A stretch of DNA of 64,000 nt from Aquihabitans sp. G128 (GTDB lineage: Bacteria; Actinomycetota; Acidimicrobiia; Acidimicrobiales; Iamiaceae), in the NCBI RefSeq assembly GCF_019048865.1, contig NZ_CP077604.1, positions 4,030,001-4,094,000 on the forward strand, read 5' to 3'. The first letter of the stretch is position 1. Every line of letters begins with the position of its first letter. Position numbers and translations under genes: made by a program. Of this stretch, positions 8,857 to 17,176 are shown piece after piece. The notes under the pieces were generated by a model. That model was not told the origin of the DNA. It saw only the letters and a list, made by a program, of their open reading frames with translations, and ran no database searches.

Positions 8857-10146
8857 TCAGGCGTCGGGGGTGGGCTCGTCGCCGTCGTCGAGGGCCGAGA
8901 GGTCGTCGAAGTCGAAGGTGGTGTCGAGGTCGAGCTCGACCTCGATGCCCACGCGGGCGAGCCAGAGGCCGGGGGCGGTGAGCTCGTTGGGCGTGGGCAG
9001 CACCTCGGCGCTGCTCCAGAGCTTCTCGAGCCCCTCGGCTCCCGCCCGCTCGACGATGCCGTCGACGAACGCCCGGCCCCGGTCGAAGTGGTCCTGGGTG
9101 AGGTCGAGGCCGAGGAGCCGCTCCACGAAGCGGTCGCTGGAGGAGGACTCCACCCGACGGCGGTGCATGGCCTCGGTGATCTGGCCGTAGGAGCCGATGA
9201 GCCCGCCGCCGATGCGGTCCATGATGTGGTCGACGTAGCCGACGATGGTGGACACCAGCGTCTCGAGCCAGGGGAGGAGCTCCTCCTGGCGGGCCGACCG
9301 CACCGCGCCGAGCACGACCTCGGGATCGCCCATGAGCTCCTGGAAGCGGGCCATGGGGTCCCCGCCGGTGGGATCGACGTCGAGGTCGCCGAGCTTCGAG
9401 CCCAGGGCATCGGGATCGGACTCGAAGGCGCCGGCGTAGTCGCCGAGCAGCTCGTCGAGCCGGGCGCGGACGTGGGGGAGGCCGAGCACGGCGTGGTGGG
9501 TGAGCTGGTGGAGGCAGACCCAGAGGCGGAGGTCGTCGCCGTCCATGGACCAGTCGGTGCCGAAGGCCTCGATGTTGGTGGCCACCACCAGCAGGTCGTC
9601 GCTGGGCGGGCGGGGGATGGGAAGGTCGAAGAGGCCGAAGCTGCGGTTGGCCAGGTGGCCCACCAGCGAGCCGGTGGTCATCCCGAGCAGCATCGGGCTG
9701 AGCAGGCCCATGATCTGGCCCAGCCAGGCCTCGGTGGGGTCGCCGGAGGCGTCGTCGGTGGGGACGGCCGGGATGGCCGGGTGACCGGTGGCGCCCGGCG
9801 TGGGCGGGTGCAGGGCGACGGCCATGCGCTCGATGAGCGGCTTGAACGCATCGAGCGTGGTGAGGGCCCACTGCGTGCGGTTCACGGGGGAGATGGTGAC
9901 GGAGCGGCCGGTGGTGGAGGTGGAGAGGCCGGTGGCCTGCGAGACGTGCAGGTCGGCCACCCGCGCCAGCTGCTCGAAGCGGATGCGCTCCAGCGGATCG
10001 ACGTTGGGCTCGCTCTCGCCGCCGGTGGCGATCGACAGCGCCAGCTGCCGGGCGCCGTCCCACTGCACGGGGCCCTGGGTCCCGAGCATCTTGAGGAGGT
10101 CTCCGAAGAAGGGCATCCCCTCGAACGGGTTGCTGCCGGAGGTCAT
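8857..10146 (-). CDS. DUF2342 / zinc-dependent-metalloprotease-like protein
   Basis: A 429-residue protein of the actinobacterial DUF2342 family, often annotated as zinc-dependent metalloprotease or 'coenzyme F420 biosynthesis associated'; the true function is unproven. The region that would hold the metalloprotease helix reads LWVCLHQLTHHAVL (about 208–221), so the Glu of HExxH is Gln214 here and protease activity is doubtful. The C-terminus is acidic. The ATG at 10146 is six bases downstream of a -10 hexamer. It converges on the phosphoesterase gene and is divergent from the epimerase gene. Confidence 0.7.
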   Translation of the reverse strand: MTSGSNPFEGMPFFGDLLKMLGTQGPVQWDGARQLALSIATGGESEPNVDPLERIRFEQLARVADLHVSQATGLSTSTTGRSVTISPVNRTQWALTTLDAFKPLIERMAVALHPPTPGATGHPAIPAVPTDDASGDPTEAWLGQIMGLLSPMLLGMTTGSLVGHLANRSFGLFDLPIPRPPSDDLLVVATNIEAFGTDWSMDGDDLRLWVCLHQLTHHAVLGLPHVRARLDELLGDYAGAFESDPDALGSKLGDLDVDPTGGDPMARFQELMGDPEVVLGAVRSARQEELLPWLETLVSTIVGYVDHIMDRIGGGLIGSYGQITEAMHRRRVESSSSDRFVERLLGLDLTQDHFDRGRAFVDGIVERAGAEGLEKLWSSAEVLPTPNELTAPGLWLARVGIEVELDLDTTFDFDDLSALDDGDEPTPDA

Positions 10147-10152
10147 GGAGGC

Positions 10153-10158
10153 ATCGTA
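10153..10158 (-). promoter_or_regulatory. -10 element (TACGAT) of the DUF2342 gene
   Basis: On the minus strand TACGAT ends six bases before the ATG at 10146. No Shine-Dalgarno sequence is present, which fits leaderless initiation. Confidence 0.5.
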
Positions 10159-10262
10159 GGACCCGATCTGCGCGCTCGGACATCGGCGGGGCCGGCGACG
10201 CAAGCCCCGTGGGCGGTTCCCACGTCTGGCAGCGGTGGCCTTCGGGCAGGCAAGCTCCCCTC

Positions 10263-11297
10263 ATGGCACGACTGGTGGTGACCGGAGCGGCGAGCCCGCT
10301 CGGCCGACGGGTGGCGGCGCTGCTCGCCGAGCGCGACGACGTGACGTCGGTCGTGGCGGTCGACCTGCGCGCCGCCGACGCCCCCGGCGTCGAGCTGCAC
10401 CGGCTCGACCTGGCCACCGCCGACCTCACCGCCTCCTTCGAAGGGGCCGACGGCGTCCTCCACCTGGCCTCGGTGTTCGGTCCGGCCATGTGGGGCCCGG
10501 AGATCGCCGACGCCGTCGAGGTGACCCTCGCCCGTCGGGTGCTGGCCGCCGCCGACAAGGCGGGTGCCGAGCGGGTCGTGCTGATCTCGAGCGCCACCGT
10601 CTACGGCCCGTGGGCGAACAACGCCGTGCCGCTCACCGAAGAGGCACCGCTGCGACCCCACCCGGGCCTGTCCTTCGCCGTGCAGAAGGCCGAGATCGAG
10701 CGCCTCGCCGCCGACTGGGCCGCCGACCACCCTTCGGCCACCGTCGCCCGCCTCCGCCCCGCCACCACCGTGCACGAGGGCGCCGGCGGCTGGCTGGCCG
10801 AGGCGCTCCACGCCGCGTCCCGCCTGCCCACCGGCGACGACACCCCGGCGCAGTACCTCCACCTCGACGACCTCGCCTCGGCCGTGGTGGCGGCGTGGGC
10901 CAGCGGGCTGCAGGGGCCCGTCAACGTGGCCCCCGACGGCTGGCTCACCCCCACCGAGCGCAAGGCGCTCGACCCGGTGCCCAAGCTGCGCCTGCCCGAG
11001 CGGGTGGCCGTGGCCGTGGCGAACTGGCGCTGGCGGCTCCGCCTGGCGCCCACCCCGCCCGGCATCCTCGCCTACGCCCGCCACCCGTGGGTGGTGGCCA
11101 ACGACCGCCTCGCCGAGACGGGCTGGACCGCGAGCCACAGCAACGAAGAGGCCTACGTCGCCGGCCACGAGGCCCGCGCCATCGAGTCGATCAGCCCCCA
11201 GAAGCGCCAGGAGCTCGCCCTCGGCGTGACCGGCGTGGCCCTCGCCGGCACCGTCGCCGGCGTCGTCGCCCTCGTCCGCCGCCGCCGCCAGCGCTGA
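10263..11297 (+). CDS. NAD-dependent epimerase/dehydratase family protein (extended SDR)
   Basis: A 344-residue extended SDR. The N-terminal dinucleotide-binding motif is VTGAASPLGRR, followed by an acidic residue after strand 2 (VDLRAAD), HLASVFG, the Ser/Thr active-site strand (LISSATVYGPW) and the position of the YxxxK motif. There the sequence is LSFAVQKAEIE, with Phe where the catalytic Tyr is expected and Lys kept, so catalysis may be altered. The C-terminal 25 residues include a hydrophobic stretch (about 317–335) that could anchor it in the membrane, followed by arginines. Substrate unknown. Confidence 0.8.
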   Translation: MARLVVTGAASPLGRRVAALLAERDDVTSVVAVDLRAADAPGVELHRLDLATADLTASFEGADGVLHLASVFGPAMWGPEIADAVEVTLARRVLAAADKAGAERVVLISSATVYGPWANNAVPLTEEAPLRPHPGLSFAVQKAEIERLAADWAADHPSATVARLRPATTVHEGAGGWLAEALHAASRLPTGDDTPAQYLHLDDLASAVVAAWASGLQGPVNVAPDGWLTPTERKALDPVPKLRLPERVAVAVANWRWRLRLAPTPPGILAYARHPWVVANDRLAETGWTASHSNEEAYVAGHEARAIESISPQKRQELALGVTGVALAGTVAGVVALVRRRRQR

Positions 11298-11342
11298 CGC
11301 CCCGCCCGGAGGCGCCGGACGCCGCGCCTCCTGCCGACTCGG

Positions 11343-11559
11343 GAACTCGTCGCAGTTGGCCGACGCATCGGTCGGTTTCTGCGACGAGTTCGGTGGCTCG
11401 GACGTGGGTGGCGGCCCGTGGGTCGGTCGTGCGCCCGGGAACTTGTCGCACTTGGACGACGCCGGGGTCGGTTTCTGCGACGAGTTCGTGGAGTGGCGGT
11501 CGCGCTCCCGGAACTTGTCGCAGTTGGACGACGCCCGGGTCCGTTTGTGCGACGAGTTC
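11343..11559. repeat. Three 49-bp hairpin repeats between convergent genes
   Basis: Copies at 11343–11391, 11439–11487 and 11511–11559 are near-identical. Each starts with GAACTYGTCGCA and ends with its complement TGCGACGAGTTC, giving a 12-bp stem and a loop of about 25 bases. Spacers are 47 and 23 bases and unrelated. They fill the gap between the epimerase gene and the convergent HtrA-like gene. Confidence 0.8.
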
Positions 11560-11575
11560 GGCGGAGGGGGTGGCT

Positions 11576-12778
11576 TCAGCCGCCGAGGGTGGCGGTGAGC
11601 TGGCGGGTCTTGCCGGCTCGGCGGACCTCCACGACCGTGCGGTCGCCGGGCTCGCGGCTGCGGAGGCCGACGACGAGGTCGCTGGCGTCGTCGACGGGGC
11701 GGCCGCCGACGGCGGTGACGACGTCGCCGGGGCGCAGGCCGGCCTTGGCGGCCGGGCTGCCTGGGGTGACCTCGGTGAGGTGGGCGCCGCCCTCGACCTC
11801 GAGCAGCGAGGCCTGGCCGGGGTCGAGGTCGACGGCCTCGACCCCGAGCCAGGCGCGGCGGACCTCGCCGTCGTCGCGCAGCGCGGAGGCGGTGTCGATC
11901 ACCGCTGCGCCGGAGGCGACCGTGCCCAGTTGGTGCTCGCCGGAGTTGCCGAGCACCATGCCGAGGAGGCCGCCGTCGACGTCGACCAGGGCGCCGCCGA
12001 GGGCGTCGGCCGGCACCTCGCGATCGAGCTGGACGGCGTCGTGCAGGACGAGGTCGCCGACGGTGGCCCGCAGGCTGACGGACCGGACCAGGACCGACGA
12101 CACGGTGGCGTGGCCGTCGTCGTTGCCGGCGTCGCCGCCCGGTGCCCCCACGAGGGCTGCGGGCTCGCCGGCCTTGAGCTTGCTGGTGGCCAGCGTGATC
12201 GGGGTGCCGGCGGTGCGGTCGACCACCAGCGAGGCGATGCCGGTGGCGGCGTCGACGCCGGCGAGGCGGGCCTTGCGGCTCACGCCGTCGTCGCCGACCA
12301 CCACGAGCTGGGTGGCGCCGACCACGACGGGCATGGCGGCGGCGAGGGTGCCCCGGTCGTCGATCCAGAGGGCGCTGCTGGTGCTCCAGCCGCCGTCGTG
12401 CTCCACCCGGAGCGTGGCGAGCGAGGGCGCCATCTGCGCCGCGAGGCGCTCGGTGGGGACCGGGTCGGTGGAGAAGCTGGCCTGCTGGGTGGTGGCGGCG
12501 CTGCGCACGGCGTTGGCGGGGAGGTCGTGCTCGACCACCCGGGTGGGCCGGGCCAGCCACATGGCGCCGAAGGCCACCACGGCACCGGCGAGGCAGGCGC
12601 CGATGAGCGCACCCGTGGCCGGGGAGCGGCGATCGGTCCGGCCCGCCGGGGCGGATCCCACGAACGGGTGGGCCACGCCCGCACCCAGCTCGGACGGGTG
12701 CCGCCAGAGTCGGTCCTCGGGGGGCAGCAGTCGGTCGGGGACGGGCCGTTCGTCGTCGGGATCGTCGTCGAACGGCAT
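11576..12778 (-). CDS. HtrA/S1C-like membrane protein with PDZ domain, catalytically degenerate
   Basis: A 400-residue protein with a cytosolic N-terminus, one membrane helix (about 57–77), an extracytoplasmic trypsin-like domain (about 105–305) and a C-terminal PDZ domain (about 310–400; GSPAAKAGLRPGDVV). It aligns with HtrA proteases, but the triad is gone: the His of TNAHVV is Met149 (AAAMPVV), the Asp of tDLAVL is Gly180 (ATGIASL), and the GNSGG serine site reads DALGG (258–262). It is probably a binding or scaffolding pseudoprotease. A -10 hexamer eight bases before the ATG supports this start. It is divergent from moaE. Confidence 0.8.
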   Translation of the reverse strand: MPFDDDPDDERPVPDRLLPPEDRLWRHPSELGAGVAHPFVGSAPAGRTDRRSPATGALIGACLAGAVVAFGAMWLARPTRVVEHDLPANAVRSAATTQQASFSTDPVPTERLAAQMAPSLATLRVEHDGGWSTSSALWIDDRGTLAAAMPVVVGATQLVVVGDDGVSRKARLAGVDAATGIASLVVDRTAGTPITLATSKLKAGEPAALVGAPGGDAGNDDGHATVSSVLVRSVSLRATVGDLVLHDAVQLDREVPADALGGALVDVDGGLLGMVLGNSGEHQLGTVASGAAVIDTASALRDDGEVRRAWLGVEAVDLDPGQASLLEVEGGAHLTEVTPGSPAAKAGLRPGDVVTAVGGRPVDDASDLVVGLRSREPGDRTVVEVRRAGKTRQLTATLGG

Positions 12779-12786
12779 GGGTGGCG

Positions 12787-12792
12787 ATGGTA
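12787..12792 (-). promoter_or_regulatory. -10 element (TACCAT) of the HtrA-like gene
   Basis: On the minus strand TACCAT ends eight bases upstream of the ATG at 12778, without a ribosome-binding site. It lies 38 bases from the opposing moaE -10 element, so the two promoters share one short divergent region. Confidence 0.45.
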
Positions 12793-12829
12793 ACGACCCC
12801 TCCGGCGGGTTTGGCCGCGGCATGACCCC

Positions 12830-12835
12830 TACGAT
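12830..12835 (+). promoter_or_regulatory. -10 element (TACGAT) of moaE
   Basis: TACGAT ends six bases before the moaE GTG, the spacing expected of a leaderless transcript. Confidence 0.5.
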
Positions 12836-12841
12836 GGGGGG

Positions 12842-13351
12842 GTGCCCGTCGACCAGCAGCCGCTCGCCGCGCCGCCTGCGGGCGACGACTGGCTCGCGTG
12901 CGTGGACGCAGCCCTCGACCCCGGCGCCGCGCCGAGCTGGGCCGTCGTGCCGTCCTGTGGCGCGGTGGTCACCTTCACCGGCACGGCGCGGGACCACGCC
13001 GATGGGCGCACCGGCGTCACCCTGCTGGAGTACGAGGCCTACGAAGAGCACGTCGTGCCCGTCCTGCGCACCGTCGCCGCCGAGCTCCGCCGCCGCCACC
13101 CGGACCTGGGGCGGGTGGCGCTGTGGCACCGCACCGGGGCCCTCGCCGTCACCGACGTCGCCGTGGTGGTCGCCGTCAGCACCCCGCACCGCGACGCCGC
13201 CTTCGAGGCGGCCCGCTGGGCCATCGACGAGGTCAAGGCCGCAGCGCCGATCTGGAAGCGCGAGCACCACGACGGCGGGGTCGACTGGGGCCGGTGCGAC
13301 CACCGCGAGGGCCACGGCGCTCCGGTCGAGCGCCACGAGGTGACCGCCTGA
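12842..13351 (+). CDS. moaE: Molybdopterin synthase catalytic subunit MoaE
   Basis: Large subunit of molybdopterin synthase, which inserts sulfur carried by MoaD into precursor Z (cPMP). Recognisable MoaE features are GAVVTFTGTARDH, LEYEAYEEH, the RTGAL(A)VTDVAVVVAVS stretch and the C-terminal active-site motif KAAAPIWKRE. Length (169 residues) is slightly above normal because of a 30-residue N-terminal extension. No moaD or other molybdenum cofactor gene is nearby. The stop overlaps the next ATG (TGATG). Confidence 0.92.
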   Translation: MPVDQQPLAAPPAGDDWLACVDAALDPGAAPSWAVVPSCGAVVTFTGTARDHADGRTGVTLLEYEAYEEHVVPVLRTVAAELRRRHPDLGRVALWHRTGALAVTDVAVVVAVSTPHRDAAFEAARWAIDEVKAAAPIWKREHHDGGVDWGRCDHREGHGAPVERHEVTA

Positions 13352-13596
13352 TGGGCGTGCTCCTCTTCATCCTCGTGCCCGTGGCCGTGGTGGCCATCGC
13401 CGCATCGGTCAGCTGGGTGCGCAACCGCCAGCCCACCTCCCTCCAGTCCGGGGTCGACTCCTTCCGCCGCGAGATGGACGCCCTGTCGCCGGATGCCGCT
13501 CCCGCCCCGCGCCGCCGGCCGGACCCCGGCGCCGGTCCCGGGCCCGGCGGGCCGTCGGGCCCCCGGCGCCCGCCGGGCCAGGATCGGCCCACCTGA
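13351..13596 (+). CDS. Small single-pass membrane protein
   Basis: 81 residues: one N-terminal membrane helix (about 3–22), then a short polar stretch (QPTSLQSGVDSFRREMDAL) and a Pro/Arg/Gly-rich tail. Both ends overlap neighbours by one base (TGATG with moaE and with the mreB-like gene), so it is part of a tightly coupled three-gene unit. The function is not recognisable. The SGVDSFRREMDAL segment with a short helix upstream is common in small actinobacterial membrane proteins. Confidence 0.7.
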   Translation: MGVLLFILVPVAVVAIAASVSWVRNRQPTSLQSGVDSFRREMDALSPDAAPAPRRRPDPGAGPGPGGPSGPRRPPGQDRPT

Positions 13597-14600
13597 TGGC
13601 GCGCGACCTCGCGATCGACCTCGGTACCGCCAACACGCTCGTCTACGCCAAGGGCCAGGGCATCGTCCTGAACGAGCCGTCGGTGATCGCCCTGAACCAG
13701 CAGACCGGCGACGTGCTGGCCATGGGCCAGGAGGCGTGGCAGATGATCGGGCGCACGCCCGGCTACATCGTCGCCGTCCGGCCCCTGCGCCAGGGCGCCA
13801 TCACCGACTTCGACGTGACCCAGCGCATGATCCGGCTGCTGCTCCAGCGCGCCGGCGTGTCGAAGTTCAACCGGCCCCGCGTGGTCATCTGCGTGCCGTC
13901 GGCCATCACCGAGGTCGAGCGCCGCGCCGTCACCGAGGCCGCCCGCCGGGCCGGCGCCGCCGACGCCCAGCTCATCGAGCAGCCGATGGCCGCCGCCCTC
14001 GGCGCCTACCTCCCGGTCAACGAGCCCATCGCCAACATGGTCATCGACGTCGGCGGCGGCACCTCCGAGACGGCGCTGATCAGCCTCGGCGGCGTGGTGG
14101 CGCTGCAGGCCGTGCGGGTCGGGTCGTTCGACATCGACGCCGCCATCCAGTCGTTCATCCGGCGCGAGTACGGCATCGCCGTGGGCGAGCGCACGGCCGA
14201 GGAGATCAAGGTCGCCATCGGCTCGGCGTGGCCGGTGCAGGACGAGGTGAAGGCCGAGGTGCGCGGCCGCGACCTCATGAGCGGCCTGCCCAAGACGGTG
14301 ATCCTCTCGCCGGAGGAGGTGCGCGAGGCCATCGCCGAGCCGGTCGCGTCCATCGTCGACTCCGTCATCGCCTGCCTCGGCGAGGCCCCGCCCGAGCTGG
14401 CCCACGACCTCATCCTGCGGGGCATGCACCTGGTGGGCGGCGGCGGCATGCTCAAGGGCCTGGCCCACCGCATCGCCGAGGAGACCGAGATCCCGGTGAC
14501 GCTCGTCGACGCCCCCCTCGAGGCCGTGGTCATGGGCGCCGGGCGTTGCATCGAGGCCTACGACCAGCTGCGCGTGATGTTCATGGGAGCCCGGGGCTAG
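13596..14600 (+). CDS. mreB: MreB/Mbl-like actin homologue
   Basis: A 334-residue actin-fold protein. Phosphate-1 (DLAIDLGTANTLVY), the connect and phosphate-2 (VIDVGGGTSETALI) and adenosine (HLVGGGGMLKGL) motifs match MreB, as do the PSVIAL and EQPMAAALGA stretches. MreB filaments guide peptidoglycan synthesis along the cell wall in rods. mreC, mreD and rodA, normally adjacent, are absent; here it sits in an operon with moaE and a small membrane protein. It may be a second, divergent MreB or an Mbl-type paralogue. Confidence 0.88.
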   Translation: MARDLAIDLGTANTLVYAKGQGIVLNEPSVIALNQQTGDVLAMGQEAWQMIGRTPGYIVAVRPLRQGAITDFDVTQRMIRLLLQRAGVSKFNRPRVVICVPSAITEVERRAVTEAARRAGAADAQLIEQPMAAALGAYLPVNEPIANMVIDVGGGTSETALISLGGVVALQAVRVGSFDIDAAIQSFIRREYGIAVGERTAEEIKVAIGSAWPVQDEVKAEVRGRDLMSGLPKTVILSPEEVREAIAEPVASIVDSVIACLGEAPPELAHDLILRGMHLVGGGGMLKGLAHRIAEETEIPVTLVDAPLEAVVMGAGRCIEAYDQLRVMFMGARG

Positions 14601-14792
14601 CTCCCCGGCCAGGTCCGCTCGGGCCCTTGCTGCGCCCGGCGCAGCGGTGCATCGGTAGCACCCGTCTGACGATGTGTCAGGTCACCCTGGCCCGTTCCGT
14701 CAACCTGACCTCCTGGTGCTGGCTAGTGTGACCCGCACCACATCGGCAGATGTGGGCGCCAGGGGAACGCCGACGCAAGGGGATGCCGGGCT

Positions 14793-15555
14793 GTGGCCCT
14801 GCTCGACGTACGTGACATCGAGGTGCGCTTCGGCGGCGTGGTCGCCCTCGACGGCCTGAGCTTCGCCGTCGAACCGGGCGAGATCTGCGCCCTGATCGGC
14901 CCGAACGGAGCGGGCAAGACCACCCTCTTCAACTGCGTGAGCCGGCTCTACGAGCCCCACGCCGGGTCGATCACCTTCGACGGTCGGGACCTGCTGGCCC
15001 TGGCGCCCCACAAGATCGCCCAGGTGGGCGTGGCCCGCACGTTCCAGAACCTGGCGCTGTTCCCGGCGCTCACGGTGCTGGAGAACGTCATGGTCGGCGC
15101 CCACACCGAGGGCAAGGTGGGCTTCGCCCGTGCGCTGCTGCGCATCGGCGTGGGGCGGGAGGAGAAGCGGCTGCGGGGGGAGTGCCGCAGCATCCTCGAG
15201 CGGCTGGACCTCGGCCACCTCGCCGACCGCCCGGCGGTGGGGCTGCCCTTCGGCACGCTCAAGCGCCTCGAAGTTCGCTCGGGCCCTGGCGTCGTCGCCC
15301 AAGCTGCTCTTGCTCGACGAACCGGCCAACGGCCTCACCCACGGCGAGGTCGACGAGCTGGGCGACACCATCCGCGAGATCCGGGACCAGTTCGCCCTCA
15401 CGGTCCTGCTCGTGGAGCACCACATGTCGATGGTCATGAGCATCTCGGACCAGGTGGTGGTCATGGAGTTCGGCCGCAAGATCGCCGAGGGCACCCCGGA
15501 GGTCGTGCGCAACGACCCCAAGGTCATCGAGGCCTACCTCGGGGCTCCCGCATGA
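14793..15555 (+). pseudogene. livG: Branched-chain amino-acid ABC transporter ATPase LivG, frameshifted
   Basis: First ATPase of a Liv-type importer. Walker A (GPNGAGKTT) and the LivG-typical TFQNLALFPALTVLENVMVG are read in one frame up to about 15275. Walker B (LLLLDEPANGL) and the LVEHHMSMVM switch region are in the +1 frame. One extra base at 15273–15276 (GTTC before GCT) would explain the break: removing it gives the expected KRLEVARALA. The ABC signature, which should lie just before, reads LPFGTLKRLE in this protein. All neighbouring liv genes are intact and coupled, so a sequencing error is quite possible. The stop overlaps livF by four bases. Confidence 0.85.
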
Positions 15556-16262
15556 GCCTCCTGGAGCTGCGCGGCGTGCGGGGCGGCTACGGACCGGTCA
15601 CCGTCCTCCACGACCTCGCCCTGGAGATCCAGGAGGGCGAGGTCGCGGTCATCCTCGGCGCCAACGGGGCCGGCAAGACCACCACCCTGCGGGCCATCTG
15701 CGGGATGCTCGACAAGGTCGAGGGCAGCGTGCTCTTCGACGGGTCCGACATCACCAAGCGCTCCACGCAGGCCATCGCCCGGGCCGGGATCGCCCACGTG
15801 CCCCAGGGCCGGGGCACCTTCGGCGACCTGTCGGTCGACGACAACCTCCGGCTCGGCGCCATCTCCCGCAAGGACGGCGGCGTCGCCTCCGACCTCGAGC
15901 GGTGGTACGAGGCGTTCCCCCGGCTGGCCGAGCGCCGCACCCAGGCGGCCGGCTCCATGTCCGGCGGCGAGCAGCAGATGCTGGCCATCGCCCGGGCGCT
16001 CATGTCCCGGCCCCGCCTGCTGCTGCTCGACGAGCCGTCGCTGGGCCTGGCCCCGCTGATCACCAAGGACCTCTTCGAGCGGCTGGGCAAGATCAACGAG
16101 GCCGAGGGGCTGACCATGCTGGTGGTGGAGCAGAACGCCAGCCTCGCGCTGGCCATCGCCGATCGGGGCTACGTGCTCGAGACCGGCAACATCGTCGCCA
16201 CCGGCGACGCGGCGTCGCTCGCTGCCGATGAAGACGTCCGCAAGGCCTACCTGGGGTTCTGA
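15552..16262 (+). CDS. livF: Branched-chain amino-acid ABC transporter ATPase LivF
   Basis: Second ATPase of the Liv importer, 236 residues. Walker A (GANGAGKTT), the LivF-typical IAHVPQGRGTFGDLSV, signature (MSGGEQQML), Walker B (LLLLDEPSLGL) and VVEQNASLAL are all present. The ATG overlaps the livG stop (ATGA) and its own stop overlaps livH (TGATG). LivF pairs with LivG under the LivH/LivM permeases. Confidence 0.94.
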   Translation: MSLLELRGVRGGYGPVTVLHDLALEIQEGEVAVILGANGAGKTTTLRAICGMLDKVEGSVLFDGSDITKRSTQAIARAGIAHVPQGRGTFGDLSVDDNLRLGAISRKDGGVASDLERWYEAFPRLAERRTQAAGSMSGGEQQMLAIARALMSRPRLLLLDEPSLGLAPLITKDLFERLGKINEAEGLTMLVVEQNASLALAIADRGYVLETGNIVATGDAASLAADEDVRKAYLGF

Positions 16263-17176
16263 TGATGATCTTCGCTGCCACCTCCGGAGCCCAGCTCTTC
16301 TTCGACCAGGTCATGAACGGCGTCGGCACCGGCGTCATCTACGCCTCGGTCGCGCTGTCGCTGGTGCTCATCTACCGCACCACCGGGCTGCTCAACTTCG
16401 CCCAGGGCGAGCTCGCCCTCTTCTCCACGTTCATCACGTACTGGTTCGCCCACGAGCAGGGGCTGCCCATCGTGGCCGCCCTGCTGGCGTCGGTGGCGGT
16501 GAGCTTCGTGGGCGGGGCGCTCATCGAACGGGTCCTGATCCGCCCGGTCGAGGGGGCGTCGAGCCCGCTCAACGTCGTCATCGTGACGCTGGGCCTGTTC
16601 CTCGCCGTGAACGCCCTGGCGTCGCTGATCTTCATCAAGCCCGGCCAGGAGGCGCTGCAGATGCCCCGCATCTTCCCCACCGGGGACCTCGCCCTGGGCA
16701 TCCGCACCAGCACCGTCGGCTTCGCCGCCGTGCTGGTGATCGAGTGCCTGCTGCTCTACCTCCTGCTCCAGAAGACCAAGCTCGGCCTGGCCCTGCGGGC
16801 CGTGGCCTCCAACCCCGAGTCGGCCAAGCTGGTGGGGATCAACACCGGCACCATGCTGATGGTGGGCTGGGCGCTGGCCGCGCCGATCGGTGCGGTGGCC
16901 GGTTCGCTGGCCGCCACCCGCCAGAGCGGGTTCGACGCCTCGCTCATGCAGCAGGTGCTGGTGTACGCGTTCGCGGCGGCGGCGCTGGGCGGCTTCGACA
17001 GCCCGCTCGGGGCGGTGGTCGGCGGGCTCATCGTGGGCATCGCCGACTCCCTCACCATCCAGTACGTCGACGCGCTCGACGGCATCGAGCTGGTGGTGCC
17101 GTTCGTGCTCATCCTGGTGGTGCTGCTCGTGCGGCCCAACGGCTTGTTCGGGCGGACGATCGTGGAGCGGGTCTGA
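16262..17176 (+). CDS. livH: Branched-chain amino-acid ABC transporter permease LivH
   Basis: 304-residue permease of the LivH type with about eight membrane helices. Family features: the N-terminal SLVLIYRTTGLLNFAQGELAL, a central ALRAVASNPESAKLVGI loop that contacts the ATPase, and GGFDSPLGAVVGGLIVGI near the C-terminus. It is coupled to livF and livM by one-base overlaps. The real substrate need not be branched-chain amino acids; urea, amides and aromatic acids also use this class. Confidence 0.93.
   Translation: MMIFAATSGAQLFFDQVMNGVGTGVIYASVALSLVLIYRTTGLLNFAQGELALFSTFITYWFAHEQGLPIVAALLASVAVSFVGGALIERVLIRPVEGASSPLNVVIVTLGLFLAVNALASLIFIKPGQEALQMPRIFPTGDLALGIRTSTVGFAAVLVIECLLLYLLLQKTKLGLALRAVASNPESAKLVGINTGTMLMVGWALAAPIGAVAGSLAATRQSGFDASLMQQVLVYAFAAAALGGFDSPLGAVVGGLIVGIADSLTIQYVDALDGIELVVPFVLILVVLLVRPNGLFGRTIVERV

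Noticed and set aside
11343..11559. Three similar repeats with spacers, resembling a tiny CRISPR array
   Set aside because: Repeats are 49 bp perfect hairpins, spacers are unequal (47 and 23), and no cas gene is near. Extragenic palindromes explain them better.
14601..14792. Possible riboswitch or attenuator before livG
   Set aside because: A weak TAGTGT hexamer can be seen but no conserved aptamer or terminator/antiterminator pair.
15130..15555. Separate small ABC ATPase gene
   Set aside because: It is the frameshifted C-terminal half of livG, needing Walker A from the upstream frame.
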